Below the pieces are notes generated by a model. It did not search any database. It was not told the origin of the DNA and saw nothing but the letters and a program-made list of their open reading frames with translations. From the NCBI RefSeq assembly GCF_938017775.1, contig NZ_CALIIU010000038.1:96185-160184 (forward strand): a stretch of 64,000 bases of DNA. Direction: 5' to 3'. The DNA is from an uncultured Campylobacter sp. GTDB taxonomy: Bacteria; Campylobacterota; Campylobacteria; Campylobacterales; Campylobacteraceae. The position numbers and the translations under genes are program-made. How positions within the stretch are numbered: the stretch's first letter is position 1; each line of letters starts with the position of its first letter. Positions 41,365 to 50,823 of the stretch are shown one piece after another.

Positions 41365-41892
41365 TTACTTTCCCGCAGCCAGTAGATCCGCGAGCACCTT
41401 TGCGGCGTGATCCTTTGCCTTGACGCTTTTATAGACCTTTAAAATTTTGCCGTCCGCACCGATCAGAAAGGTCGAGCGCACGATGCCTAGATACTCGCGC
41501 CCGTAGTTTTTGCGCACCTGCCACGCGCCGTATAGCTTGGCTACCTCGTGCTGCGGATCGCTCAGCAGGATGTGTTTTAGGCTCTGCTTGGCGATGAAGC
41601 CCGCGTGGGATTTGGCGCTGTCAGGGCTGATGCCTACGATCACGCAGTCTGCGGCGATGAAATCATCGTACGCGGCGCTAAATTCGCACGCTTCGGTCGT
41701 GCAGCCGGGGGTGTTATCCTTGGGGTAAAAATACAGCGCGATCTTTTTTCCCGCGAAATCCTTTAGCGCGACACTCGCGCCGTCGGCATTTTGCAAGCTA
41801 AACTCGGGCGCCGCATCTCCTGCTTGCAGCGTGATTTTACGCTCGCGATCCTCTGCGCTAAACTCGCCTTCGATCTGTGTTTTTCTCTGCAT
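41365..41892 (-). CDS. bcp: Thiol peroxidase, Bcp-type peroxiredoxin
   Basis: The protein is 175 residues. Bcp reduces peroxides using thioredoxin. The active site FYPKDNTPGCTTEACEFS shows peroxidatic Cys and a resolving Cys five residues later. The first 20 residues (MQRKTQIEGEFSAEDRERKI) are extra compared with most Bcp proteins, but the ATG at 41892 has AAGGA before it. GDAAPEFSLQNADG begins the regular domain. It stands alone. Confidence 0.95.
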   Translation of the reverse strand: MQRKTQIEGEFSAEDRERKITLQAGDAAPEFSLQNADGASVALKDFAGKKIALYFYPKDNTPGCTTEACEFSAAYDDFIAADCVIVGISPDSAKSHAGFIAKQSLKHILLSDPQHEVAKLYGAWQVRKNYGREYLGIVRSTFLIGADGKILKVYKSVKAKDHAAKVLADLLAAGK

Positions 41893-42260
41893 ATCGTGTC
41901 CTTTTTTTTGAAATTTTCGGGCTTGTAGCCCGAGTTGCGGCTAAATTTTAATCTTTTTTCATAAATTTATCCTTGCTTGGACGAAATTTTGCTCCGTGCC
42001 GCAGCTGCGCGCGCATTGGACGGATTGTAAGTAAGATCGTTTTAGACGAGGGCGAGCGTGGGAGCTTACTTTGCGGCACGCGTAAAAACATTTTGTTGCA
42101 CATGCCTTGAGGCAGTATGGTACGAGAGCGCCTCGTATCTATCTCGCCTCACGAATCCCATTCCTCGCGAGCAAAATAACGCTTCGTTTTCGCAAGCCTC
42201 ATTATTCTACTTTTAGCTTTTTAACGATATGATTCTACAAATTTTAACAAAGGATACAAC
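41893..42260. other. Gap between bcp and the second oxidoreductase
   Basis: These 368 bp hold no supported gene. A weak run of T-rich sequence lies next to bcp. The composition is mixed. Confidence 0.5.
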
Positions 42261-42809
42261 ATGAAAACGCTCTTGATCTTATCGCATCCCAATTTCGCCG
42301 CCTCGCGCGTGAACAAAGCCCTATCGCAGGTCGCAAAGGGCGCTGCCGGCGTAGAGGTGCGTCATTTGGAGGGACTTTACGGCACCGATACTGCGCGCAT
42401 TGACGCCCGCGCAGAGCAAGACGCGCTACGCGGCGCAGATCGCATCGTATTTTTGTACCCGCTGTACTGGCTAAACGTGCCGCCTATGCTAAAAGCCTAT
42501 ATCGACATCGTCTTTTCGCACGAGCTGGTGGGCTCCGGCGCGCTTAAGGGCAAGGTTCTGCAGCTCGCGCTAAGCGCCAGTACACCGCTTAGCGAGTACT
42601 CCAAACAGGGCGCGATAGGCTATAGCATGGATGAAATTTTAACTCCGCTTAAGATCGCGGCAAACTACTGCGGGATGGATTTTGCCGTGCCGTTTATCAG
42701 TGGCGGATTTGAGCCGGGCGAGTTTGGCGACGATGCCGTAGAGACCGCGGCCGCACGCTTCGGCAAACTTTTACGAGGCGAACTAAGTCCCGGCGAGTAT
42801 CAAATTTAG
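42261..42809 (+). CDS. NAD(P)H-dependent flavodoxin-fold oxidoreductase
   Basis: The protein is 182 residues with MKTLLILSHPNFAASRVNKA as nucleotide-binding start, then IVFLYPLYWLNVPPMLKAYI in the flavin region and FISGGFEPGEFGDD. It belongs to the KefF / MdaB quinone reductase family, cytoplasmic and FMN or FAD dependent. AAAGGATACAAC precedes the ATG. It resembles the stop-interrupted gene 1.2 kb upstream on the other strand, so the locus may once have had two such enzymes. Substrate unknown. Confidence 0.93.
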   Translation: MKTLLILSHPNFAASRVNKALSQVAKGAAGVEVRHLEGLYGTDTARIDARAEQDALRGADRIVFLYPLYWLNVPPMLKAYIDIVFSHELVGSGALKGKVLQLALSASTPLSEYSKQGAIGYSMDEILTPLKIAANYCGMDFAVPFISGGFEPGEFGDDAVETAAARFGKLLRGELSPGEYQI

Positions 42810-43613
42810 CAAAGCAAATGCCCGTTACCCGCGGCGATGAGCTGAAATTTTACAAGAGTGATTTTATTCGCGGAATCTACGCCTTTTAACGAGCCGATCG
42901 ACAAAAGCTTAAAGTGAATCAAAACACGCTATGGACTGTTGCGACTAACTAATACGTGTATGCACTCGTTGTAGCCAGTGTTTATTGCCTGCAGGTACAA
43001 GCGTATTTAAACGCGCGCATCGGCTAGCTAATGTTGTCATCTATGGAGGCACGAATGGCGTTCGGCTCGCAGTCATCGGCGTAAAACTCATCGTGTCCTA
43101 TTTGCGCAAGAGTGGTTAAATTTCGCAGCAAGCGGCAAAGTAGGGGGTGAAGTGCGTGTCGTGATCTTTTTGGATCGGGTCTGGGTTTTGTGAAGCAGTC
43201 TCTGTCGCGCTTGAAGAGTTTAAATTTTAAAATTTACCGCATTGCGTAGTATTTTGCAAAACATCGTACCGCCGCCGCGAAAAGATATGCTGAGCCTGCC
43301 GCTGTAAAAGTGTGGTGATCGGTCATTACCGAGCAAAGTAGCGTAGCGAGCGCGCAAATAAAGTCGTTATAACCTAGCGAGGTAGGGCAAGGGCGGGTCT
43401 GCGTTTCATAAATATCTCGCGCGTGGGCTTACCTGCTGCATAGATGCAAAGCCTGCGCGAAACGTGCACTGCGGCAAAATAGTGCAAGACCGCTCTTGGT
43501 GTGATTGAGACTGGATGTCGCGCGGGGTGTATCTGCGCGCATGAGAGAAAAGAGCGCTTATAGCGCGATTTGAGCTGCTACGAAATTTGATTTATCAAAA
43601 AAGATTTTTGAAG
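42810..43613. other. Long non-coding stretch
   Basis: No gene with a credible start, length and family could be found in about 800 bp. Unlike most gaps here it holds few AAATTT words (I count four), and its base use looks different. It could be a decayed gene, or house a small RNA, but nothing supports either. Confidence 0.45.
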
Positions 43614-43644
43614 AAGGAGCAGAATTTATAAAATTTCGCTCCTT
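43614..43644 (-). terminator. Hairpin after the Mop-like gene
   Basis: AAGGAGC (43614-43620) and GCTCCTT (43638-43644) form a 7-bp stem with a partly paired AATTT interior, 48 bp past the stop. On the minus strand T-rich sequence follows a few bases later. Confidence 0.5.
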
Positions 43645-43691
43645 GATTTTGTGATGTTTAAAGCGTGCACATCGTTTCGTACAATGCAGGA

Positions 43692-44117
43692 TTATTTTAC
43701 GCCGACGATGATTTGAGTAGCTTTGATGATTGCGGTTACTTCATCATCTTTTTTAAGAGCTAAATTCTTAACCGATTCGTTTGTAACGGTCGCGCTTAGG
43801 TTCTCGCCGCCGGCGCTTTTGACGCTGATCTCGGCATTTACCGCGCCCTCTTTAACGGCGGTGATTTTGCCCTTTATTTGGTTGGTCGCGCTTAAGCGTA
43901 GATCGTTATCGCCTTTGGAGATGATGACGCTTGGGGCTTTGAATAAAAATACCGCCTCTTTGCCTGCTTTTAAATCCAAAGTTTTTTCAGAATCAACCGT
44001 CACGGTTGCTTTTAGCACGTCGCCGCCTCTGGTTTTAGCTGTGATTAGCGAATTTACCGCACCTGTTTTTACGTCGCTGATTACGACGTGAAGCTGATTT
44101 CTAGCACTTATTGCCAT
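43692..44117 (-). CDS. Di-Mop molybdate-binding protein
   Basis: The protein is 141 residues made of two tandem Mop/TOBE repeats. The first, SARNQLHVVISDVKTGAVNS, ends in VFLFKAPSVIISKG; the second begins LSATNQIKGKITAVKEGAVN and ends AIIKATQIIVG. Each repeat has the S-A-x-N-Q, G-x-V-x-V and K-A-x-x-V-I pattern of molybdopterin or molybdate binding proteins, so it probably stores or buffers molybdate in the cytoplasm. It stands alone, with no ABC transporter beside it. Confidence 0.93.
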   Translation of the reverse strand: MAISARNQLHVVISDVKTGAVNSLITAKTRGGDVLKATVTVDSEKTLDLKAGKEAVFLFKAPSVIISKGDNDLRLSATNQIKGKITAVKEGAVNAEISVKSAGGENLSATVTNESVKNLALKKDDEVTAIIKATQIIVGVK

Positions 44118-44587
44118 AGTTTCTCCTTGTAAAAAATTACGAGCAATGTTAGCGGCAAATTCTTAAATGAAATTTAAAAATGCTGCGTGTAAGAAATTAA
44201 TTTGATTTGTTGCGAATTTATATTAAGCCCACTTTTTAAATTCCTAGCTTGCATTATTAAAAGTAGCGTTAAAAAATAGATGAAATTCTAAATTTGCATA
44301 TATTAAATCGAGTTATTTTCCTTGAAATTTTATCGCTCTTTATAAAATTCTGCGTTTTTTTAGAGTTCTGGCGCAAAATTTAGCGTTTGTTTTGCGCATC
44401 TGCGAAGTGTACATCCGGATAGAAAATTTATCTCAAATCGCGCCCGATAAGGCTTTAAGAGCGCTCCGCTTACGCCTGTTCGCTGAATTTTACGCCTCGC
44501 GCATCGGTTTTACGAGTGGATTGGTGAGTGAGGCGGTTTTACATTTGCTTTAAAATACAGCTAGCGGTGCGCTTTGAGCGCAAAATT
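44118..44587. other. Gap upstream of the Mop-like gene
   Basis: Within these 470 bp I see no gene. It presumably holds the Mop promoter and perhaps a molybdate-related operator, but no repeat could be identified. Confidence 0.45.
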
Positions 44588-44944
44588 TCAGTGCACCTTA
44601 CTTTGCAGAAAATCACGCAGAATCATCGCGTGGTTGCAGTGCTCGTCTTTCGCAGCGTATAGCAACGTGACGACCGGCTCGTTTTTAACCTTTTTCAAAA
44701 ATTCGGCCACGGCGGGATTTTGCTCAAGCTCAGCTAGGTAAAGCTCCTTAAAATGGGCGAAATTCTCAGGCTTATGCGCGAAAAGCTTGCGTATTTCGGT
44801 GCTAGGCGTTATATCTTTCGCCCACATATCAAGCTCCAGCGCATCTTTTTTTATGCCGCGCGGCCAAAGTCTGTCGCAAAGCACGCGAAATCCATCCTCT
44901 TCCTCTGCGCTCTCATAGACGCGCTTAATCTTAAATTTTGTCAT
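44588..44944 (-). CDS. DUF488 family protein (YeaO-like)
   Basis: The protein is 118 residues. It contains FKIKRVYESAEEEDGFRVLC, then DRLWPRGIKKDALELDMW and VVTLLYAAKDEHCNHAMILR, the typical DUF488 layout. The two motifs R-V-L-x-D-R-x-W-P-R-G and the final E-H-C-N-x-A form the conserved pocket. Biochemical function is unknown. It begins 20 bp after purF on the same strand. Confidence 0.92.
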   Translation of the reverse strand: MTKFKIKRVYESAEEEDGFRVLCDRLWPRGIKKDALELDMWAKDITPSTEIRKLFAHKPENFAHFKELYLAELEQNPAVAEFLKKVKNEPVVTLLYAAKDEHCNHAMILRDFLQSKVH

Positions 44945-44964
44945 AATTTGTTCCTTTAAATTCG

Positions 44965-46311
44965 TTAGTCTTTGATGAAATAATCGCCGTCGAAGCTTAC
45001 GAGCGAGTACTTGCGCTCGCTTCCAAGCGCCTCTACGAGCTCCGGCACGCTAAGAAACGTGAGGCTGTCGGCGCCTATAAATTTGCAAATTTCATCCGTG
45101 CTCATATTCGCGGCGATCAGCTCGCGCACGCTCGGCGTGTCGATACCGTAGCGCTCGGGATACTTTAGCTCGGGGCTCGCGATGCACATATGCACGCGCG
45201 CCGCGCCCGCATGGCGCAGAAGCTCGACGATCTTTTTGCTCGTGGTGCCGCGCACGATGCTGTCGTCGATCACCGCGACGCTCTTGCCGTGCAGTGCCGC
45301 GCCAATCGGATTTAGCTTGAGTTTGACCTTTAAATTTCGCACCTCTTGCGTCGGCTCGATAAAGGTGCGACCGATGTAGTGGTTGCGCACGATCGCCATC
45401 TCAAAGGGGATTTTGCTCTCTTGTGCGAAACCCAGCGCCGCCGGTACGCCGCTATCGGGCACGGGCACGACGAAATCGGCTTTTAAATTTTTACATTTTC
45501 GCGCGAGCGCAGCGCCCAGTTTTTTTCTGACCTCATATACGTTTTTGCCCTCTACGACGCTGTCTGGGCGCGCAAAGTAGATGTATTCAAACGCGCAAAT
45601 TCTAGCCTCTGCGGCTTTTAAAATTTCAAGCGAGCTAAACTCATCCTTGCCCTCTTCGAAGATCACCATCTCGCCGGGTTTCACGTCGCGGATGAACTCG
45701 GCTCCTACGAGATCAAACGCACAGGTTTCGCTCGCGACGATGTAGCCACCGTCTTTGAGCCTGCCGATGCTGAGCGGACGCACGCCGTAGCGATCGCGCA
45801 CGGCAAACATCTTCGAGCGGCTTAAAATCAGAAGCGAATACGCGCCCACGCACTGATTCAGAGCTTCGACGATGCGATCTTTTAGATGCTCCTGCTTGCT
45901 GCGTGCGATGAGGTGCAGGATATTTTCGGTGTCCATGCCGGACTGAAAAATCGCCCCCTCGCTTACGAGCTTGCGGCGAATTTCGTCTTTATTGATCAAA
46001 TTTCCGTTATGAACGATTGAGATCTCTCCAAGAGCGTAGTTGCCCGCAACGGGTTGCGCGTCCTTTAGGCTGTCTGCGCCCGCGGTGCCGTAGCGGTTGT
46101 GACCGATCGCGATATTGCCCTTTAAAAGCTCAAAACTCGCGGGACTAAAAACCTCCGTCACGAGCCCTGTAGCTTTGATCGTTTTGATATGATGGTTGAA
46201 GCTCGAGCTGATGCCGCTTGCCTCCTGGCCGCGGTGCTGCATGGCAAAAAGCCCGTAATACGCGGTTTTAGCCGCACCTTCGGAATTTATGACTCCCACG
46301 ATTGCGCACAT
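44965..46311 (-). CDS. purF: Amidophosphoribosyltransferase
   Basis: The protein is 448 residues. PurF makes phosphoribosylamine from PRPP and glutamine, the first step of purine synthesis. The glutaminase nucleophile is Cys2 in MCAIVGVINSEG, with QHRGQEASGI and HNRYGTAG. The PRPP loop SVAVIDDSIVRGTTSKKIVE near residue 350 and RPDSVVEGKNVYEVR follow. AAAAT precedes the ATG. dapB lies upstream on the same strand with a small broken gene between. Confidence 0.98.
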   Translation of the reverse strand: MCAIVGVINSEGAAKTAYYGLFAMQHRGQEASGISSSFNHHIKTIKATGLVTEVFSPASFELLKGNIAIGHNRYGTAGADSLKDAQPVAGNYALGEISIVHNGNLINKDEIRRKLVSEGAIFQSGMDTENILHLIARSKQEHLKDRIVEALNQCVGAYSLLILSRSKMFAVRDRYGVRPLSIGRLKDGGYIVASETCAFDLVGAEFIRDVKPGEMVIFEEGKDEFSSLEILKAAEARICAFEYIYFARPDSVVEGKNVYEVRKKLGAALARKCKNLKADFVVPVPDSGVPAALGFAQESKIPFEMAIVRNHYIGRTFIEPTQEVRNLKVKLKLNPIGAALHGKSVAVIDDSIVRGTTSKKIVELLRHAGAARVHMCIASPELKYPERYGIDTPSVRELIAANMSTDEICKFIGADSLTFLSVPELVEALGSERKYSLVSFDGDYFIKD

Positions 46312-46363
46312 TTTCTAACCTCTTAAATTTTATTTTTTAGAAATTTATCTATATTTTGTTTTA

Positions 46364-46555
46364 TCATTGACGGCTTGCCGTCCGGCATGTTGCCGGCGCC
46401 TCATCAAATAGATCGGCTGAAATTTTAAATGTCTCGGCGATATTCGCTCCGCCTGTGGCGTAGCTACCGAATAGCCCGACTTTGTAAATTCCAAAGCTTT
46501 CAAGCTCGGGCTTTAGCTCGCGCAAAAAATTTAAAATTTCATCTTTAGTTGGCAT
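46364..46555 (-). pseudogene. Truncated nucleotidyltransferase (MNT-type) fragment
   Basis: The 63-residue frame starts with GAGGAAAAG and ATG. It reads ELESFGIYKVGLFGSYATGG, the front half of a minimal nucleotidyltransferase (G-S-Y-A-x-G), but right after GANIAE it loses the S-D-x-D catalytic part and ends in CRTASRQ. It has no active site. It may be the remnant of a HEPN/MNT-type antitoxin. It lies between purF and dapB. Confidence 0.6.
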
Positions 46556-46583
46556 CTTTTCCTCTTAAATTTAGCCGCAAAGC

Positions 46584-47345
46584 CTAGATTCCTAAGCAGT
46601 CGTCGATGCCGTAAAGCCCGCTATTTTGCGATGCTAGCCATACCGCTGCCTTTATCGCGCCTCTGGCAAAGGTCGCGCGCGAAGTCGCCGTATGATTTAG
46701 CTCGATGAACTCGCCCTCGCCGTAAAATCCCACGGTGTGGCGTCCGACTATATCGCCGCCGCGTAGCGACATCACGGCGATCTCGTCCTTGCTCCGCTCG
46801 CCAATGAGCCCGTCGCGACCGCTTACGCGCACGTCCTTTAAGTTTAGCTCGCGCGCGCTTGCGGCACTTTCCGCAAGGCTCATCGCCGTGCCGCTCGGTG
46901 CGTCTTTTTTGTGGCGGTGGTGCATCTCTAAAATTTCGCAGTCAAAATCGCGCAGGCTCCTGCTGGCAAGCGCTACGAGCTTGTTTAGCACTGCTACGCC
47001 CAGGCTCATATTCGTAGCGTGCAGTACGGGCATCTTCGCGCCGCATTCGCGCAGTAGCCGCTCGCCCTCCTCGCCTAGGGCCGTCGTACCGATGCAAAGC
47101 GGCTTTGGGTGCGAAAGCGCAAATTTCATTAAATTTATTGCGCCGTCTCGGATCGTGAAGTCTATCACGACGTCGCAGCCGCTAAAAAGCTCGTCGTAGC
47201 TGCGGCTTGCGGCGCAGCTTGGCGTATAATCAAGCGGCGCAACCCCGTAGATTACGCTTGCTCGCGCCTGATCGAAATTTTTCAGGCATTCGTAGATCAT
47301 CGTGCCCATTCTGCCGCTTCCGCCGTGAATTCCTATATTTATCAT
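46584..47345 (-). CDS. dapB: 4-hydroxy-tetrahydrodipicolinate reductase
   Basis: The protein is 253 residues. It reduces the DapA product for lysine and diaminopimelate. The nucleotide fold is NIGIHGGSGRMGTMIYEC, the catalytic His-Lys region is EMHHRHKKDAPSGTAMSLAE, and VSLRGGDIVGRHTV-like VMSLRGGDIVGRHTVGFYGE follows. It serves the same pathway as dapF and murE in this window. It stands upstream of the broken nucleotidyltransferase and purF. Confidence 0.97.
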   Translation of the reverse strand: MINIGIHGGSGRMGTMIYECLKNFDQARASVIYGVAPLDYTPSCAASRSYDELFSGCDVVIDFTIRDGAINLMKFALSHPKPLCIGTTALGEEGERLLRECGAKMPVLHATNMSLGVAVLNKLVALASRSLRDFDCEILEMHHRHKKDAPSGTAMSLAESAASARELNLKDVRVSGRDGLIGERSKDEIAVMSLRGGDIVGRHTVGFYGEGEFIELNHTATSRATFARGAIKAAVWLASQNSGLYGIDDCLGI

Positions 47346-47395
47346 CGCCGCTCCTTTAAATTTAGTCCGCTTAGTATAGCCAAATTTTGCTTACG

Positions 47396-50300
47396 CTATT
47401 TTTCAAGACCCAGGTTTAGCGGGATAAAGCTGTTTTGTTTAAGCTCCGCTTCGCTCGGCTTTTTGATCTCTATGCGAGATGCGCTTACGCCGCGCTGCAC
47501 GAGTGCCGCTTGCACGGCGGCCGCCCTGGCAAGGGCTAACTCATCAAGACGGGAGCGGGTAAATTTCTGCGCGCTTATCAGCTCATCCATCGCCTCATCG
47601 CCGCTAGCTTTGATGCCGTATTTGATCTTAAGCGCCGCTATGGCTTCATCTGTGGAGAGACCTTCTTTATTAGACATCAGCGTGAGGATATTTTGCAGCG
47701 AGCGCCTTTTAAACTCGTGAGTATCGAGCTTTTCGTTATACGCAGAGTTTAGAATGATCTTAAGTTCGGGCTTGGCTTTTGCGACCTTGGCTAAATCATC
47801 GATTTTAGAGCTTTCGCTGATTAAAATTTCACTGCTCGCCGCCTCAAAATCGATACTTTCCAGCTTTTTCGTATCCACGCCCACGATCTTTCCCATAAAT
47901 CTAAACGGACTTAACACGATGTCCGAGAGCAGCTTTTTGATCGCGCCCCAAACGAGCGCGCCGTAGCTAAATTTCGGATCATTCATCGCGCCGCTTAGAG
48001 GTAGGCTAATATCGATCTGATCGTCGCTGTCCTTTAGGATCGATACCGCTAGCCCGATCGGAAGGCTCAGCGCATCCTTGCTCTGCACCTCTTTGCCAAG
48101 CTCGAAGCGGTCTAAATTTAGATCATTGCTCGCATTCAGCTTGCCGTCATCGATTTTGTAGGCAAGTTTTAAATTTAACTTACCGCCTGCGATTTCGTTG
48201 CCGATATATTTGGCGGTATAGGGCGATGCGGGCACAAGCGGAATCTCCTTTAAAACGACGTTTATGTCGCTTTTGCGTTTAAAGTCCAGCGGATAGGCGC
48301 GCGCCGTGATGCTCGCTAACCCGCTTCCGCTTACGAGCGAGCTAAGCTTGATATCCGCCGCCCGCTTCGGGCTGATCTCGCTGATGCTTGCTTTCATATC
48401 GCTGATGCGCAGTTTAAAGGGCGTTGCTAGACTCTCATCGGTAAAATTTAAACCTCCGCCGCTAAGCGAGATATTTTTTACGCTCCACGCAAAGTTTGCC
48501 TTGCTTTTTGCGGATCTGCTAGGCGCAGCTTCGGCGGGCTTTGCGGCCTGTTTTGCCTGCGCGGCAGGCTTTATTAGCGAAGTTAAATTTAAACGCCTGT
48601 CTTTATTTAGCGAGATATTTGCCGCGGGTGAGCCAAGAGCGATCTTATTTAGCGTGAGGGAGTTTGGGCTCAGCGCGATTTGCGCGACATTCAGCAACGC
48701 AAGGGAGAAAATTTTATCCCTGCCCGAGCTTAACGCCAAGTCTTTGCCGGATAGCTTCGCTTCGAGCGAAAAGGCGTTTGAAAGCTTCAGCTGCCCTTGC
48801 GTAGCGAGCTCGCCTGTGATGGAGCCCGTGATAAATTCCGCTGCATATTTGTTAAAAACGCCCAAGTTCGGCGCCTTTAGGCTAAAGTTCACGCCTACGT
48901 TAAGCGGCGCGATGCTAGCCTTGCCGTCCGCGCTAGCCATGATTTCGCCCGTGATAAGGCTTGCTTTGATGCCGAAGGGCTCGGCGAAATTTGAGCTTAG
49001 CCCGCTTAGCGTGGCGCTGAAATCCTTGATCTCGTGCACGTTGTTTTTAACGATAAAGCTCTCGCTGATCTTGGCCTTTGCGCCCGTTACGGAGGCCTCG
49101 CTGATCTTAAATTTTAAAGCGGGGCTTTTGGCGGGCTTTTTAGAATCCGAATTTGCGCCGCTTGCTGTAGAATTTGCGTCCGCTTGGCTTACGGCGCTAG
49201 GGCTCGTCGTTTTTTTGAAACTCGCAGGATTTTTAGAGATCGCGCTTAAAATCGCCAAATCGTTTATGCTTTTGGCGCCGTTAACGCCCACTTCCGAGTT
49301 GAAAAACGGTTCGTTTAGCAAAATTTTATCCACGCCCAGATCGAGATCCGCGACGTTAAATTTCACTCCCTGCACGCCGAAGCTTTCAAATCCGCTAAAA
49401 ATTCCGTTTTTGTTTGCGATTTTGGAGTTTGAAATTTTAGCAAACTTCAGGCTTGCGCCGTTTTGCGCGCCCTCTTTGTCGTAGCTAAAAGCGCCCAGTT
49501 CGGTTGCGGCGATCGAAATTTTATCGCTGCGCGCTAGCGTAATCTGCGTATCCGCGATATTAAAGGCACCAAAGCCCGTATGAAGGGCTGTATCGTTACC
49601 TTCGGCGTTAAATTTCAAGAAATTTTCCGTGATTTTAGTATCGTTTGAGACGACCGAAATTTGCGGGTTTGCAAAGCTTGAGCGGTTTAGATCTACGCTT
49701 TTTACGGCGGAGTTTAGCCGCAAGTTTGCCCCCGTTTTATTAAAATCTAGCGCAAAATCCGCGACCCGCGCGCCCTCAAAGCCCGTGGAAATTTTGGTTT
49801 CGCCCATATCGTATTTTGCGCCCGAAAGCAGCACTTGCGGGATCATTACTGCGCCTGAAATTTCATCCGAAACGTCCGTATTCAGCTCAAAGCTCGGGAT
49901 TTTCAGCGAGTCTAACGAAATTAAATTTTGATCTTGCAAAATTTCTAGGCTTTGCAGTTCGAGCTTTGAGTTTTCAAGCGCAAATTTTATATTTTCATCA
50001 AGGCTCAATCGGTAATTCAGTTCGGCGGAAAGGAAGCCGTTCCTAAACCGCACGCCGCTAGGATCGAGGTATGATAGCCAAAACGGATCAATTTTCAGCC
50101 GTGAGATATCCACTTTGCCGTGCAGACGAAGAGGCGCCAGGTCGATGGCTCCATCGAAGCTTAGCGCGTCGTATGTACGCGAAACGGCGCTTAAATCGTG
50201 CTCGCCGATCGTTTCGTCCTTTAAATTTAGCCCGTTGATCTCATAATTTAGCTCGGTCGAGACGAGCGAAAACGGCCTTTTTAGGGAGTTGTCGACGTAG

Positions 50301-50758
50301 CCCAGAGAGCCGCGCTCGATCTTAAAATTATTCAGCGTGACATTGAAGCTGGAGTTTTCATCCTTGTTTTCGCTCTTTTGCTCCGAAAGTAGCGGCTCGA
50401 AATTGAAAGTGCCGTTTTGCTCGCGCTCAACGTGAAATTTAGGCGATTTGAGATGCAAAATTTCTACCGCGAGAGTCTTTTTAAAAAGCTTCGAAAAACC
50501 GATTTTTAAATTTATCTCATCGGCGCTAAACAGCGGCTTAAAGGTGCTAAGCTCCGGCTTGGTGACGTTTAGCTCGTAGGTAAAGGGGTTAAATTTGGCG
50601 TCCTGCACGCTAAAGTTTGCTCTGCCCTCTAAAATTTTAGGCAGCGCTTTTTCGATAAAAAGCGGCACGCCGAAAAAGCCCGCGAGCACGTAAAATAGCG
50701 CAAATCCGCCCAAGCCGCAAGCAAACTTACGTCGGTGTTTTATAAAAAAATTTTTCAT
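47396..50758 (-). CDS. Giant AsmA/DUF748-type envelope protein
   Basis: I choose the ATG at 50758 (MKNFFIKHRRKFACGLGGFA), giving 1120 residues; an open frame starts 18 codons earlier but without a ribosome site. One N-terminal membrane segment (GLGGFALFYVLAGFFGVPL) is followed by a very long beta-rich periplasmic region of the DUF748/AsmA type, for example NPFTYELNVTKPELSTFK and YVDNSLKRPFSLVSTELNYE. A Ser/Ala/Lys-rich link lies near residue 520. The C-terminus has an OmpA-like stretch with AALVQRGVSASRIEIKKP. Such proteins bridge the membranes and may move phospholipids. This is inference from family resemblance. Confidence 0.88.
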   Translation of the reverse strand: MKNFFIKHRRKFACGLGGFALFYVLAGFFGVPLFIEKALPKILEGRANFSVQDAKFNPFTYELNVTKPELSTFKPLFSADEINLKIGFSKLFKKTLAVEILHLKSPKFHVEREQNGTFNFEPLLSEQKSENKDENSSFNVTLNNFKIERGSLGYVDNSLKRPFSLVSTELNYEINGLNLKDETIGEHDLSAVSRTYDALSFDGAIDLAPLRLHGKVDISRLKIDPFWLSYLDPSGVRFRNGFLSAELNYRLSLDENIKFALENSKLELQSLEILQDQNLISLDSLKIPSFELNTDVSDEISGAVMIPQVLLSGAKYDMGETKISTGFEGARVADFALDFNKTGANLRLNSAVKSVDLNRSSFANPQISVVSNDTKITENFLKFNAEGNDTALHTGFGAFNIADTQITLARSDKISIAATELGAFSYDKEGAQNGASLKFAKISNSKIANKNGIFSGFESFGVQGVKFNVADLDLGVDKILLNEPFFNSEVGVNGAKSINDLAILSAISKNPASFKKTTSPSAVSQADANSTASGANSDSKKPAKSPALKFKISEASVTGAKAKISESFIVKNNVHEIKDFSATLSGLSSNFAEPFGIKASLITGEIMASADGKASIAPLNVGVNFSLKAPNLGVFNKYAAEFITGSITGELATQGQLKLSNAFSLEAKLSGKDLALSSGRDKIFSLALLNVAQIALSPNSLTLNKIALGSPAANISLNKDRRLNLTSLIKPAAQAKQAAKPAEAAPSRSAKSKANFAWSVKNISLSGGGLNFTDESLATPFKLRISDMKASISEISPKRAADIKLSSLVSGSGLASITARAYPLDFKRKSDINVVLKEIPLVPASPYTAKYIGNEIAGGKLNLKLAYKIDDGKLNASNDLNLDRFELGKEVQSKDALSLPIGLAVSILKDSDDQIDISLPLSGAMNDPKFSYGALVWGAIKKLLSDIVLSPFRFMGKIVGVDTKKLESIDFEAASSEILISESSKIDDLAKVAKAKPELKIILNSAYNEKLDTHEFKRRSLQNILTLMSNKEGLSTDEAIAALKIKYGIKASGDEAMDELISAQKFTRSRLDELALARAAAVQAALVQRGVSASRIEIKKPSEAELKQNSFIPLNLGLEK

Positions 50759-50823
50759 TTTTCCGCTCATTAATTTTGATAGCGTAAAATTATATCCAAA
50801 AATTTCGTGCAAAGGGTTAAATT

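Noticed and set aside
42810..43613. Possible decayed gene in the long gap
   Set aside because: All frames have many stops and I recognise no protein pieces, so a pseudogene call is not supported.
48306..49484. 392-residue open frame on the plus strand
   Set aside because: It lies fully inside the AsmA-like gene on the other strand and has a Leu/Ser/Ala-rich shadow composition with no family match.
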